Of a DNA stretch of 10,649 nt, positions 1 to 6,394 are shown piece after piece. This DNA comes from Methanomassiliicoccales archaeon. GTDB taxonomy: Archaea > Thermoplasmatota > Thermoplasmata > Methanomassiliicoccales > JACIVX01. Both the position numbers and the translations under genes were made by a program. Position 1 is the first letter of the stretch. Each line of letters opens with the position of its first letter. Where the stretch lies: positions 1 to 10,649 of the forward strand of contig JAJRAH010000093.1 in assembly GCA_028679985.1 (NCBI GenBank), written 5' to 3'. The notes below the pieces were generated by a model. That model was not told where the DNA came from and did not search any database. It saw nothing but the letters and a program-made list of their open reading frames with translations.

Positions 1-108
1 AATCTCGTAGTCGAGGCCGCTCGCCTTCATCGTCGAGTGTATTTCGTCTAGGACGCTACCTATCGATTTCTCTTCGTTCATCGTAGGTATGACGATAGAT
101 ATCTTCAG
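1..108 (-). CDS. GT2 glycosyltransferase, polyprenyl-phosphate sugar synthase-like (N-terminus only, continues beyond left edge)
   Basis: Only the first 36 residues are present; the frame is open to base 1. The translation begins (M)KISIVIPTMNEEKSIGSVL, the classic first beta-strand and nucleotide-binding loop of family GT2, with the IPTMNEE form common in dolichyl/polyprenyl-phosphate glucose or mannose synthases. Those enzymes move a sugar from a nucleotide donor to a lipid phosphate at the cytoplasmic membrane face. The frame has no ATG, GTG or TTG between the upstream TAA (147-145) and an ATG inside the IPTMNEE motif (81-79). I place the start at CTG 108-106 because AGGTGATC (121-114) lies 5 bases before it and the family N-terminus begins exactly there. 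It follows the GT2 gene ending at 160 with a 51-base gap on the same strand, probably one operon. The exact donor and acceptor cannot be told from this fragment. Confidence 0.8.
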   Translation of the reverse strand, partial: MKISIVIPTMNEEKSIGSVLDEIHSTMKASGLDYEI

Positions 109-113
109 GTCCT

Positions 114-121
114 GATCACCT
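114..121 (-). promoter_or_regulatory. Shine-Dalgarno site that decides a CTG start
   Basis: The minus strand reads AGGTGATC, fully complementary to the archaeal 16S rRNA 3' end (GATCACCTCCT), followed by AGGAC and then CTG AAG ATA. The 5-base spacing and the KISIVIP beta-strand that follows make CTG at 108 the best start for the GT2 gene running off the left edge. Confidence 0.6.
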
Positions 122-159
122 GAGCGACTAAACGCTGCCAGACATTAAAGAACTTGCCC

Positions 160-987
160 TCAGCTCTCAGCTGCGTCTCTCCCGGTTCCCCGTCTCTCCC
201 CGAATAGCTTGAATCCTATGTAGCCTCCCAGAGCGCACACGAGGCGCAGCAGGGACCACGCGTTGAACTTCTGTCTGAACATCCTGAGCGGGTCATAAGA
301 GGACCACAGTCTTCCGTGCTTGAGCGTGAGCTGCTTCCTTCCGACACCATTCCAGAATGCCTGCTTGAAGAACCCGTAGATGGTGGCCTTCGTCCTGTGA
401 TATATGATGGCATCGGGATTGTATCTGATATTGAACCCAGCCTCGACCGCTCTGAAGTTCAGATCGATGTCCTCGGCTGTTATGAACCACGTGTCGAAAC
501 CGCCGACGCGGCGAATTGCCCTCCTCCTGAACGCCATGTTGCAACTGGGGAAAGAGACGTCGAAGCCCTTGTGGAAGAGTTCGACCCTCTCGAGCTCTTC
601 CCAAGCCCTGAGACCAAGGTTTATCGTCCTTCCGGCAACAATATCCGCTCCTCCCTCTATCGTCTTCCTCAACTCCTTTACCCAGAAAGGATTCGCGATG
701 CAATCGCCGCCGGTAAAAGCGATCACTTCTCCCTCCGCTTGCGCTATCCCGAAGTTCGTGCTTTCGCCCCTGCTGCCAGGGTGTATTTGCATCTTCACGA
801 ACGGATGCGTCTGGATGTATCGTTGGACGATGTCTCTTGTCCGGTCCTTGCTCTTGGCGTCGATCACGACGATCTCCAGGGGTTGCTCCTGGATCACAAG
901 GCTGTCGAGAAGGTCGGCGATGTTATTCTCTTCATTCATGATGTTGAGGACGACGCTGACGAGCATTTCAGACTGGGTTATGACCAA
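160..987 (-). CDS. GT2 family glycosyltransferase with C-terminal hydrophobic segment
   Basis: 275 residues. Family GT2 (GT-A fold) enzymes transfer a sugar from a nucleotide-sugar donor. The N-terminal strand is SVVLNIMNEENNI (residues 11-23), followed by the second motif EIVVIDAKSKDRT (38-50). The metal-binding DxD position reads FTGGDC (91-96), so the first Asp is replaced by Gly and only D95 remains. The acceptor-side ED motif is ITAEDIDLNFR (169-179, with E172 and D173). A hydrophobic stretch near 246-263 could sit on or in the membrane. The start is TTG at 987: GTGAT at 1000-996 stands 8 bases before it, while the internal ATG at 966 has no such site. It is first in a minus-strand pair with the GT2 running off the left edge and is divergent from the acetyltransferase operon. 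The substrate is unknown; glycan assembly is inferred from context. Confidence 0.88.
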   Translation of the reverse strand: MVITQSEMLVSVVLNIMNEENNIADLLDSLVIQEQPLEIVVIDAKSKDRTRDIVQRYIQTHPFVKMQIHPGSRGESTNFGIAQAEGEVIAFTGGDCIANPFWVKELRKTIEGGADIVAGRTINLGLRAWEELERVELFHKGFDVSFPSCNMAFRRRAIRRVGGFDTWFITAEDIDLNFRAVEAGFNIRYNPDAIIYHRTKATIYGFFKQAFWNGVGRKQLTLKHGRLWSSYDPLRMFRQKFNAWSLLRLVCALGGYIGFKLFGERRGTGRDAAES

Positions 988-1089
988 GTGTGCTTATCAC
1001 GATTTCGGCATCTTCACGGATCGTCGAATCTGGCATATCTATGAAACAACAAAGTATTAATTCGGAGATAACGTTCGACTCTTCCGGAA
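988..1089. promoter_or_regulatory. Divergent promoter region between GT2 and the acetyltransferase operon
   Basis: This 102-base spacer separates genes transcribed away from each other. An AT-rich stretch AAAGTATTAA (1051-1060) is the best TATA-like element. On the plus strand it lies about 30-35 bases before the ATG at 1090, which would give a nearly leaderless transcript and fits the absence of a Shine-Dalgarno site there. Read on the minus strand (TTAATACTTT), the same element could serve the GT2 gene starting at 987, whose leader carries GTGAT. The box is weaker than the one upstream of smc, so the assignment is tentative. Confidence 0.35.
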
Positions 1090-1545
1090 ATGAAGCTCTT
1101 GGCAGAGTATTACTCGATCAAGGACTGCATCATAGGCGAGGGGACGATCATCCGCGATTTTGTCAATCTCTACGGATGCACTATCGGGAAAGACTGCAAG
1201 ATCGCGGCCTTCTGCGAGATACAGAAAGGGGTCAAGATCGGCGACAGATGCAAGATCGAGGCCTTCTCCTTCATACCGTCCGGAGTGACGATTGAGGATG
1301 AGGTGTTCGTCGGTCCCCATGCCGTGTTCACGAATGATCTGCGTCCGAGAGCTGTTGGCGATTGGGAGATCGTACCCACGCTCGTCAAGAAAGGGGCCTC
1401 GATAGGCGCCGGGGCGGTCATCATATGCGGCGTGACCGTCGGAGAGGGCGCAATGGTCGGTGCTGGGTCGGTCGTTACTAAGGACGTGCCTCCGCGCTCC
1501 GTAGTGATGGGAAATCCGGCCTGGATCGCCAAGAAGGGGGAGTGA
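1090..1545 (+). CDS. Left-handed beta-helix sugar N-acetyltransferase, WbpD/WlbB-like
   Basis: 151 residues, almost all hexapeptide repeats of the left-handed beta-helix fold (for example IGEGTI, IGKDCK, IGDRCK, IGAGAV, VGEGAM, VGAGSV), which normally assembles as a trimer and uses acetyl-CoA. The segment VGPHAVFTNDLRPRA (74-88) and the later PTLVKKGASIGA, VVTKDVPP and GNPA match the WbpD/WlbB group, which acetylates the 3-amino group of UDP-2-acetamido-3-amino-2,3-dideoxy-glucuronate; Asn82 sits in the conserved FTN motif near the active site of that group. The length is somewhat shorter than usual because the C-terminal extension is short. ATG 1090 is the first start after an in-frame TAA at 1069-1071 and has no Shine-Dalgarno site, consistent with a near-leaderless mRNA. 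It is first in a four-gene operon with the aminotransferase and oxidoreductase of the same proposed pathway. The exact substrate is inferred from this neighbourhood. Confidence 0.9.
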   Translation: MKLLAEYYSIKDCIIGEGTIIRDFVNLYGCTIGKDCKIAAFCEIQKGVKIGDRCKIEAFSFIPSGVTIEDEVFVGPHAVFTNDLRPRAVGDWEIVPTLVKKGASIGAGAVIICGVTVGEGAMVGAGSVVTKDVPPRSVVMGNPAWIAKKGE

Positions 1546-1546
1546 T
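1536..1546 (+). promoter_or_regulatory. Shine-Dalgarno site of the aminotransferase, far from its first ATG
   Basis: GGGGGAGTGAT overlaps the last codons and the TGA stop (1543-1545) of the acetyltransferase and closely resembles the archaeal GGAGGTGAT consensus. It lies 45 bases before ATG 1592, too far to serve it, but 3-7 bases before positions 1550-1553, where the conserved aminotransferase N-terminus begins. It argues that translation starts upstream of 1592. Confidence 0.5.
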
Positions 1547-1549
1547 TGG

Positions 1550-2656
1550 ATCGGGAAGATCCCCCTCAGCAGGCCTCAGGTCACCAATGAAATGGTGGAG
1601 GCCGTCTCGAACGCCCTGAGGAACGAAAGACTGGTCCTCGGAGAGAGTGTATTCAAGTTCGAGGAGGCGTTCGCCAGATACATCGGTACGAAACATGCTG
1701 TATCCGTTTCTTCGGGTACCGCAGCCCTTTCATTGGCGCTGATTGCTCTTGATGTTAGGGACGGAGAGGTTCTCACTTCGCCATTTTCTTTCATCGCGAC
1801 CGCTAATGCCGTCGTCCAAGCCGGTGGATTCCCCAAGTTTTCAGACGTTTCGGAAAAGGACTACAATATGGATCCGAAGAAGATCAAGGGGAATCTGACA
1901 AAGAGGACCAAGGCGCTGTTGCCAGTTCATCTTTTCGGATACCCTGCGGATATGGACAAGCTGATGGCTATCTCCGAATCCCAGGGGCTCAAGGTAGTCG
2001 AGGACGCCGCCCAAGCCCATGGGGCCGTCTACAGGGGAAGGAAAACAGGATCTTTCGGGGACGTTGGTTGTTTCTCGTTCTACTCCACGAAGAACATGAC
2101 CGTCGGCGGGGACGGAGGGATGGTGACGACCGACGACGAAGACATCGCGAGATTAGTTTCCAAGCTCCGGGATTGCGGTCGGACGTCTCGGTACGTCCAC
2201 GACGTGGTCGGCTTCACGGCAAGGTTGAACACGGCGAATGCAGCCTTCGGCCTCGTTCAGCTGCGGCATCTCGACGAATGGAACGAAAGAAGGAGGGCGA
2301 TCGCGGCCCTCTACTCCAAGCTTCTGGAGGGAGAGCCTCAGGTAATATCTCCTCTTCAGGGAGACAAGAAAGTCTTGCCAGTCTTCCACCTGTACGCGAT
2401 CAGGTGCCAGAGGCGTGACGAACTCGCCGAGTATCTGAGCAGCAAGGGCATCGAGTGCGGTATCCATTACCCCGTCCCGATACACCTCCAACCAGTCTAC
2501 CGCGAGATGTACGGGTACGCTCCCGGCGCTTATCCGATCAGCGAATCGCTGTCCTCGAGCCTGCTGTCCTTGCCGATGTTCCCGGCCCTCTCGGATGACG
2601 AAGTGAAGCGGGTGAGCGAGCACTTGCTCGACTTCTACAGGAGGTCCTCTCGATGA
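1550..2656 (+). CDS. DegT/DnrJ/EryC1 (WbpE/WlbC-like) PLP-dependent sugar aminotransferase
   Basis: A fold-type I PLP enzyme that transaminates a keto-sugar nucleotide, here probably the 3-keto group of UDP-GlcNAc-uronate with glutamate as donor. Numbered from ATG 1592 (354 residues): VSVSSGTAAL (37-46) binds the PLP phosphate; VVEDAAQAHG (135-144) holds ring-nitrogen Asp138 and the stacking Gln and His; SFYSTKNMTVGGDGG (162-176) holds Schiff-base Lys167. GIHYPVPIHLQP near the C-terminus is also typical of the family. ATG 1592 is the first ordinary start, but the frame is open upstream and reads IGKIPLSRPQVTNE, the conserved N-terminal strand of DegT enzymes. Coding therefore begins near 1550, although no ATG, GTG, TTG or CTG is in frame there. 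GGAG (1539-1542) lies 7 bases before ATC 1550, and TTG 1546 lies one frame off, so either a near-cognate start or a one-base indel is possible. The gene overlaps the next by ATGA. The function is sure at family level. Confidence 0.9.
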   Translation: MGKIPLSRPQVTNEMVEAVSNALRNERLVLGESVFKFEEAFARYIGTKHAVSVSSGTAALSLALIALDVRDGEVLTSPFSFIATANAVVQAGGFPKFSDVSEKDYNMDPKKIKGNLTKRTKALLPVHLFGYPADMDKLMAISESQGLKVVEDAAQAHGAVYRGRKTGSFGDVGCFSFYSTKNMTVGGDGGMVTTDDEDIARLVSKLRDCGRTSRYVHDVVGFTARLNTANAAFGLVQLRHLDEWNERRRAIAALYSKLLEGEPQVISPLQGDKKVLPVFHLYAIRCQRRDELAEYLSSKGIECGIHYPVPIHLQPVYREMYGYAPGAYPISESLSSSLLSLPMFPALSDDEVKRVSEHLLDFYRRSSR

Positions 2657-3606
2657 GACGATTCGACGTCGGCGTTCTTGGCGTGGGCTACTGGGGACGC
2701 AAGATCGTTGATGAATACGGCGCAATCCAGGGAGTCAAGGTGAAGGCTGTGTCGGATCTCTTAGACAAGAATCTTGAATACTGTCGGGATCGGCACAGGG
2801 TCGAGGATCTTCACCATGATTACATGGGACTCTTGAAGGACGACTCGATTGTGGCTGTGAACGTCTGCCTTCCGAACTCTCTTCACTTCCGTGCGTGTAA
2901 GGAAGCCCTCGAGAGGGGAAAGCATGTTCTGGTCGAGAAACCCATCACGCTCAATTCCGCTGATGGCCAAACACTTGTGGATTTGGCCGAGAAGAACAAT
3001 CTGACCTTGTCGGTAGGGCACATTTACCGATTCAACAACTCCTTGTTGGAGGTCAAGAGGCTCATGGATGAGAACTTCTTCGGGAAGGTGTTCTTCCTGA
3101 ACATGACCTGGGTCAATCTGGAGCCGCCCTACGCCGATAGGGATGTGATTGTGGACTTGGCCCCCCATTACTTCGACATCGCGAATTTCCTACTCGATGC
3201 ATGGCCAAGAAGGATCACGTGCGTTGCGAGACCGTTCAGGCGCAAGGAGATGGAGGAAACCGCATACATAACCTCCGAAATGCCGAATGGAGAGATAGCC
3301 CACGCCAATCTCAGCTGGCTTGCCCCAAAGAAAGTCAGGCAGATCGAGGTGATCGGCGAGAATCGTTCCTGCGTCATAGATGCAGTAGGTCAGGAAGTGA
3401 CGGTATACGAGAGCGGCTATACCTACAATCTCGGAATCGAGAGGAACAACACCATTCGGACCGAGTTGGTGCATTTCCTTCAGTCCATTGGCGATCCGCA
3501 GATCGAGACCAGAAACAGCGGTGTGATCGGTGTCAAGACCGTGGAGATGATCGAGCATTCCAAGAGGTCTCTGACCGAAGGAAGAACGGTCGAGACGCGT
3601 GCCTGA
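2653..3606 (+). CDS. Gfo/Idh/MocA-family NAD(P)-dependent sugar-nucleotide oxidoreductase, WbpB/WlbA-like
   Basis: 317 residues. The N-terminal Rossmann domain begins VGVLGVGYWGRKI (6-18) with the GxGxxG dinucleotide loop. CLPNSLH (72-78) and HVLVEKPITL (91-100) carry the EKP motif with the family's active-site Lys96. The C-terminal beta-sheet domain follows, with VDLAPHYFDIANF (167-179) supplying the catalytic-type His172 and Asp175. In the proposed pathway this enzyme oxidises C3 of UDP-GlcNAc-uronate to the 3-keto sugar that the neighbouring aminotransferase uses. The start is firm: ATG 2653 overlaps the aminotransferase stop (ATGA), and GGAGGT lies 7 bases upstream. Gfo/Idh enzymes act on many sugars, so the specific role rests on its linkage to the acetyltransferase and aminotransferase. 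Reduction of another keto-sugar, as in other amino-sugar pathways, is the main alternative. Confidence 0.88.
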   Translation: MRRFDVGVLGVGYWGRKIVDEYGAIQGVKVKAVSDLLDKNLEYCRDRHRVEDLHHDYMGLLKDDSIVAVNVCLPNSLHFRACKEALERGKHVLVEKPITLNSADGQTLVDLAEKNNLTLSVGHIYRFNNSLLEVKRLMDENFFGKVFFLNMTWVNLEPPYADRDVIVDLAPHYFDIANFLLDAWPRRITCVARPFRRKEMEETAYITSEMPNGEIAHANLSWLAPKKVRQIEVIGENRSCVIDAVGQEVTVYESGYTYNLGIERNNTIRTELVHFLQSIGDPQIETRNSGVIGVKTVEMIEHSKRSLTEGRTVETRA

Positions 3607-3624
3607 CCTCGGAGGTAAGCCAGG

Positions 3625-4737
3625 ATGCCAAAGAGAATCCTGATGTTGCTTTCGAACGAGTACAGGCCCGACCCGAGGGTGGAGAAGGAGGCGAGGGCTC
3701 TCATCTCCGAAGGATACAGTGTCGAGGTTGTTGCATGGGATCGCCTTCGTCGTCGACCCAAACGTTCAAGCGATAATGGTTTGCAGATCAACAGGATCAG
3801 GACCGGTCTCGTCGAAGGCCCCAGATCCCTTCTGGTCAACTTCCCTATCTTCCTGACACTCTCGGTCGTGCATTCACTGCGAGCGTCCTGCGATGCGGTT
3901 CACGCTCACGACCTCGACACTCTCGTTCAGGGATTCATCGTCTCGAGAATAAAGAGAATCCCGCTAGTTTATGACGCTCACGAGCATTTCTCCAAGATGG
4001 TCGAAAGCGATGTATCGTCGTTCCTGGCGAGACTTCTTGATTCGATCGAGAAACGTCTCGTGCCGAGAGCTTCGCTCGTTATAGCGGCAAACGATATGAT
4101 CGGAGAGTACCTGAGCCGCTACTCAAGATCGGAAGTCGTTGTGGTCATGAACTGCATCGACGTTGAGAACGTCCACCGCGCCCCCCCAACTCGAAGGGAC
4201 GGCGAGATTGTACTGTTCTACGGGGGGAGCCTTGAGCCCTTGAGATATCTGGATGAGATGATCATCGCGGTGAAATCCATCAAGAACTGCAGGTTGAGGA
4301 TTGCCGGGACTGGAAGGCTGGAGGAACTTGTGAAGAGGGAATCCAAGATCGACAGGAGAATCGAGTTTCTTGGATACGTCCCGCACGATGACCTTCTCAA
4401 GGAGATGGCTTCATCGGACGCGGTGCTTTGCCTCCTCGATCCTTCGAATGAAAACAACAGGATAGGCACGCCGAACAGGCTGTTTGAATCAATGGCGATC
4501 GGCGTCCCTGTCATGACGACGAATGGAACATTTAGCGGAAGGATCACGCAGGAGACGGGATGCGGTATCGCCATCGACTGGTCCGAGCGCAATTTTGCGG
4601 ATGCCGTGGAGAGGCTCCGAGAACCGTCCGCTCGGATGGCTATGGGGAGGAATGGCAGGGTTGCGGCCGAATCGACGTTCAACTGGGCTGCGATGAAGCG
4701 CAGACTCCTGGACCGTTATCGGTCGCTCCTCCGTTAG
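3625..4737 (+). CDS. GT4 family glycosyltransferase
   Basis: 370 residues with the two Rossmann-like domains of a GT-B enzyme. The N-terminal domain begins RILMLLSNEYRPDPRVEKEA (4-23) and includes AVHAHDLDTL (91-100) and YDAHEHF (116-122). The C-terminal donor-binding domain begins near EIVLFYGGSLEP (194-205) and includes LRIAGTGRLEEL (224-235) and the phosphate/donor loop LFESMAIGVPVMTT (286-299). It is probably a retaining enzyme, as is usual for GT4. ATG 3625 follows GGAGGT (3611-3616) by 8 bases, only 18 bases after the oxidoreductase stop. It ends the operon that makes the diacetamido-uronic acid, so an attractive inference is that it transfers that sugar to a lipid-linked acceptor; the sequence alone does not show donor specificity. 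No signal peptide or clear membrane helix is seen; it likely acts at the cytoplasmic membrane face. Confidence 0.9.
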   Translation: MPKRILMLLSNEYRPDPRVEKEARALISEGYSVEVVAWDRLRRRPKRSSDNGLQINRIRTGLVEGPRSLLVNFPIFLTLSVVHSLRASCDAVHAHDLDTLVQGFIVSRIKRIPLVYDAHEHFSKMVESDVSSFLARLLDSIEKRLVPRASLVIAANDMIGEYLSRYSRSEVVVVMNCIDVENVHRAPPTRRDGEIVLFYGGSLEPLRYLDEMIIAVKSIKNCRLRIAGTGRLEELVKRESKIDRRIEFLGYVPHDDLLKEMASSDAVLCLLDPSNENNRIGTPNRLFESMAIGVPVMTTNGTFSGRITQETGCGIAIDWSERNFADAVERLREPSARMAMGRNGRVAAESTFNWAAMKRRLLDRYRSLLR

Positions 4738-4776
4738 CTGGATGATTCTTGGAGCTAGAGAGCGTCTCACTTTTTC
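4738..4776 (+). terminator. Possible weak terminator between convergent operons
   Basis: The plus-strand operon ends at 4737 and the minus-strand flippase gene ends at 4767, leaving 29 bases between stops. A TTTTT run at 4771-4775, inside the end of the flippase gene, is the only T-tract that could end the plus-strand transcript in the archaeal manner. No hairpin precedes it, and no T-tract serves the opposite strand. Confidence 0.2.
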
Positions 4777-6275
4777 CTCTTGAACTCCGACGAGATGTAC
4801 TCCTTCATTTCTTTCGGATTGATCACGCTCATGAAGAACTTGATATCTTGGGTTTTCAGTTCCCTAAGGGCGTAGAGAACCACACCGAAGATCCCGACGG
4901 ATATGAGTCCGTATCCGATCAGATCGAACCATCGCGTTATCGTCCAGAAGTTCGCCAGGCCCAAGAGTCCTATGCCAGTTACGACCCCTGCGAGGATGTG
5001 TATTAGAATGCGTGGATTCGATGTCGTCCCAGTCAGGCGAGTCGCGATCAATCTGGTGGCGACGAATAGGACGGCCACGCCGATCATGTTCGCAATCGCG
5101 GCTCCCGTTGCGGAAAGCCCGAGCATCTCCACGCCGAATATGCTCGTAGGGATGAATATTGCCAGGAGAGAGAGGTTCACTGCCAAGGACAAGAGGGTGA
5201 GCTTCGCGCTGATGTCTGGTCTGTTGACCGCGTTTATCTGGCTGGCGTACACGCCGTTCAGGAGGTTCAGCAGCATGGAGACGGCAAGGAATCTGAGCGG
5301 CCCCGCAGAGGATTCGAATAAGCTGCCTAGAACCACCAATGCGATCTCTTTGGGGAACAGCAGAATCAGGGCAACGATAGGCATCGACAACATCGAGATG
5401 TACCGCTCCGCCGCTCGGGTCTTCTCCCTGATTTCTTCCAGCTTACCTTCCGCATGAAATTTTGAAAATGTGGGAAACGCCAAAGTCGACACGGCCGTGC
5501 CTATCACCGCGAACAGACCCAAGAAGGACTGGCTCGCGGTGTAATAGCCAACCTGAGCATCGGACCAGAATAGACCTATCAGCAGCCTATCGGCGTTTCC
5601 CGATATAGCTCCCATCACCGAGACAAGTGCGATTGGAAAGGCGAAGGCGAGATACGATTTTATGAGAGTCGGTCTGCAGAAATACAGCTTTTTCCTCGAG
5701 AGCAAGACCAGACTCACTATCGCGACCGCCAATCCCGCCAGAACGTACGCATATGCCAGATGGACAGTGCTCATCCGGTTTATCGACACGAACACTACAA
5801 GGGGGATTCTCACGATTGGGTCCATGAAGACAGAAAGCTGTGTGCTCGCGGTCTCCACCTTCGCGTCGAAGGTGGCCGTTGCTATGCCCGCTATGTCGTA
5901 GAATACGTAATAGAGGATGAACAGCACGATGACCTCGTAGGTCGTGGATGAGTACCACTCGCCCGTGAAAGATGCCCAAATCAGTATTGAAGCCAGCACC
6001 GAAATGACCATTACGGCTGTGAGCACGATCTTCAGAATGGAATACGTGCTGACGCAGTCGTCGATGTCCTTTCCTTCCGACACTCGCTTGACATGGGCGG
6101 CGCCGAATCCGAGGTCGGCGAGGGAGTTGAAAGTGGCCACGAACGCCATCGCCCATGAAACGCTACCGTAAACATCGGCTCCGAGGTAGCGGGTCATGAA
6201 GAACAAGCCGATGAAAGCCAATCCTGCCGACCCTATCTTCGAGAGGATGATCAGGAACGATTTGCGCCCAATCAA
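4767..6275 (-). CDS. Wzx/RfbX-like polysaccharide or lipid-linked oligosaccharide flippase
   Basis: 502 residues, strongly hydrophobic throughout, with about 12-14 predicted membrane helices by eye, as expected for the MVF/MATE-like Wzx group. The N-terminus has the family pattern RKSFLIILSKIGSAGLAFIG, then GLFFMTRYLGADVYG and SLADLGFGAAHVKRVSEGKD (residues 52-71). The centre of the protein has GNADRLLIGLFWSDAQVGYY, a characteristic segment. The C-terminus is a short cytoplasmic tail ending in basic residues. Such proteins flip undecaprenyl- or dolichyl-linked oligosaccharide from the inner to the outer membrane face. The start is TTG 6275; the first in-frame ATG (Met27) would remove the first helix. 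No convincing Shine-Dalgarno site precedes TTG 6275, but a TATA-like box about 30 bases upstream suggests a short-leader transcript. It is last of four same-strand genes (three glycosyltransferases upstream), so it likely exports the glycan they build. Substrate unknown. Confidence 0.92.
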   Translation of the reverse strand: MIGRKSFLIILSKIGSAGLAFIGLFFMTRYLGADVYGSVSWAMAFVATFNSLADLGFGAAHVKRVSEGKDIDDCVSTYSILKIVLTAVMVISVLASILIWASFTGEWYSSTTYEVIVLFILYYVFYDIAGIATATFDAKVETASTQLSVFMDPIVRIPLVVFVSINRMSTVHLAYAYVLAGLAVAIVSLVLLSRKKLYFCRPTLIKSYLAFAFPIALVSVMGAISGNADRLLIGLFWSDAQVGYYTASQSFLGLFAVIGTAVSTLAFPTFSKFHAEGKLEEIREKTRAAERYISMLSMPIVALILLFPKEIALVVLGSLFESSAGPLRFLAVSMLLNLLNGVYASQINAVNRPDISAKLTLLSLAVNLSLLAIFIPTSIFGVEMLGLSATGAAIANMIGVAVLFVATRLIATRLTGTTSNPRILIHILAGVVTGIGLLGLANFWTITRWFDLIGYGLISVGIFGVVLYALRELKTQDIKFFMSVINPKEMKEYISSEFKRKK

Positions 6276-6300
6276 GTTATCAGGTGGGGATATGCTGGAT

Positions 6301-6310
6301 TCTATTTAAC
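6301..6310 (-). promoter_or_regulatory. TATA-like promoter of the flippase gene
   Basis: The minus strand reads GTTAAATAGA, centred about 30 bases before the TTG start at 6275. That distance predicts a transcript starting around 6280-6275, almost leaderless, which fits the lack of a Shine-Dalgarno site. It lies in the 119-base gap after the GT4 gene, so the flippase may have its own promoter rather than depend only on read-through. Confidence 0.4.
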
Positions 6311-6346
6311 CCTGCTCTTGGGGCAGTGTTGATTGGCCAGATGCGG

Positions 6347-6360
6347 GTCCTTCTAAGGAC
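6347..6360. repeat. Perfect 14-base inverted repeat in the GT4-flippase gap
   Basis: GTCCTTCTAAGGAC has 6-base arms with a 2-base centre. It lies about 35 bases after the GT4 stop and about 40 bases upstream of the flippase TATA-like box. It could be an operator-like site or a small RNA hairpin (5-base stem, 4-base loop). No T-tract follows on the minus strand, so an intrinsic terminator is not supported. A chance occurrence cannot be excluded. Confidence 0.3.
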
Positions 6361-6394
6361 TATGTATGAGCAATCGGTGGTGTTTGATCTTCTG

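Noticed and set aside
316..1044. Plus-strand open frame of 242 codons
   Set aside because: It is fully antisense to the GT2 gene at 160-987, which carries clear family motifs; the plus-strand translation shows none.
1082..1089. TTCCGGAA palindrome just before the acetyltransferase ATG
   Set aside because: Eight-base palindromes are expected by chance at this window size, and no second copy supports an operator; GGAAGCTTCC at 9217-9226 is treated likewise as likely chance.
5587..6156. Minus-strand 189-codon open frame
   Set aside because: It is a different frame inside the flippase gene, basic and low in hydrophobic residues, with no motif.
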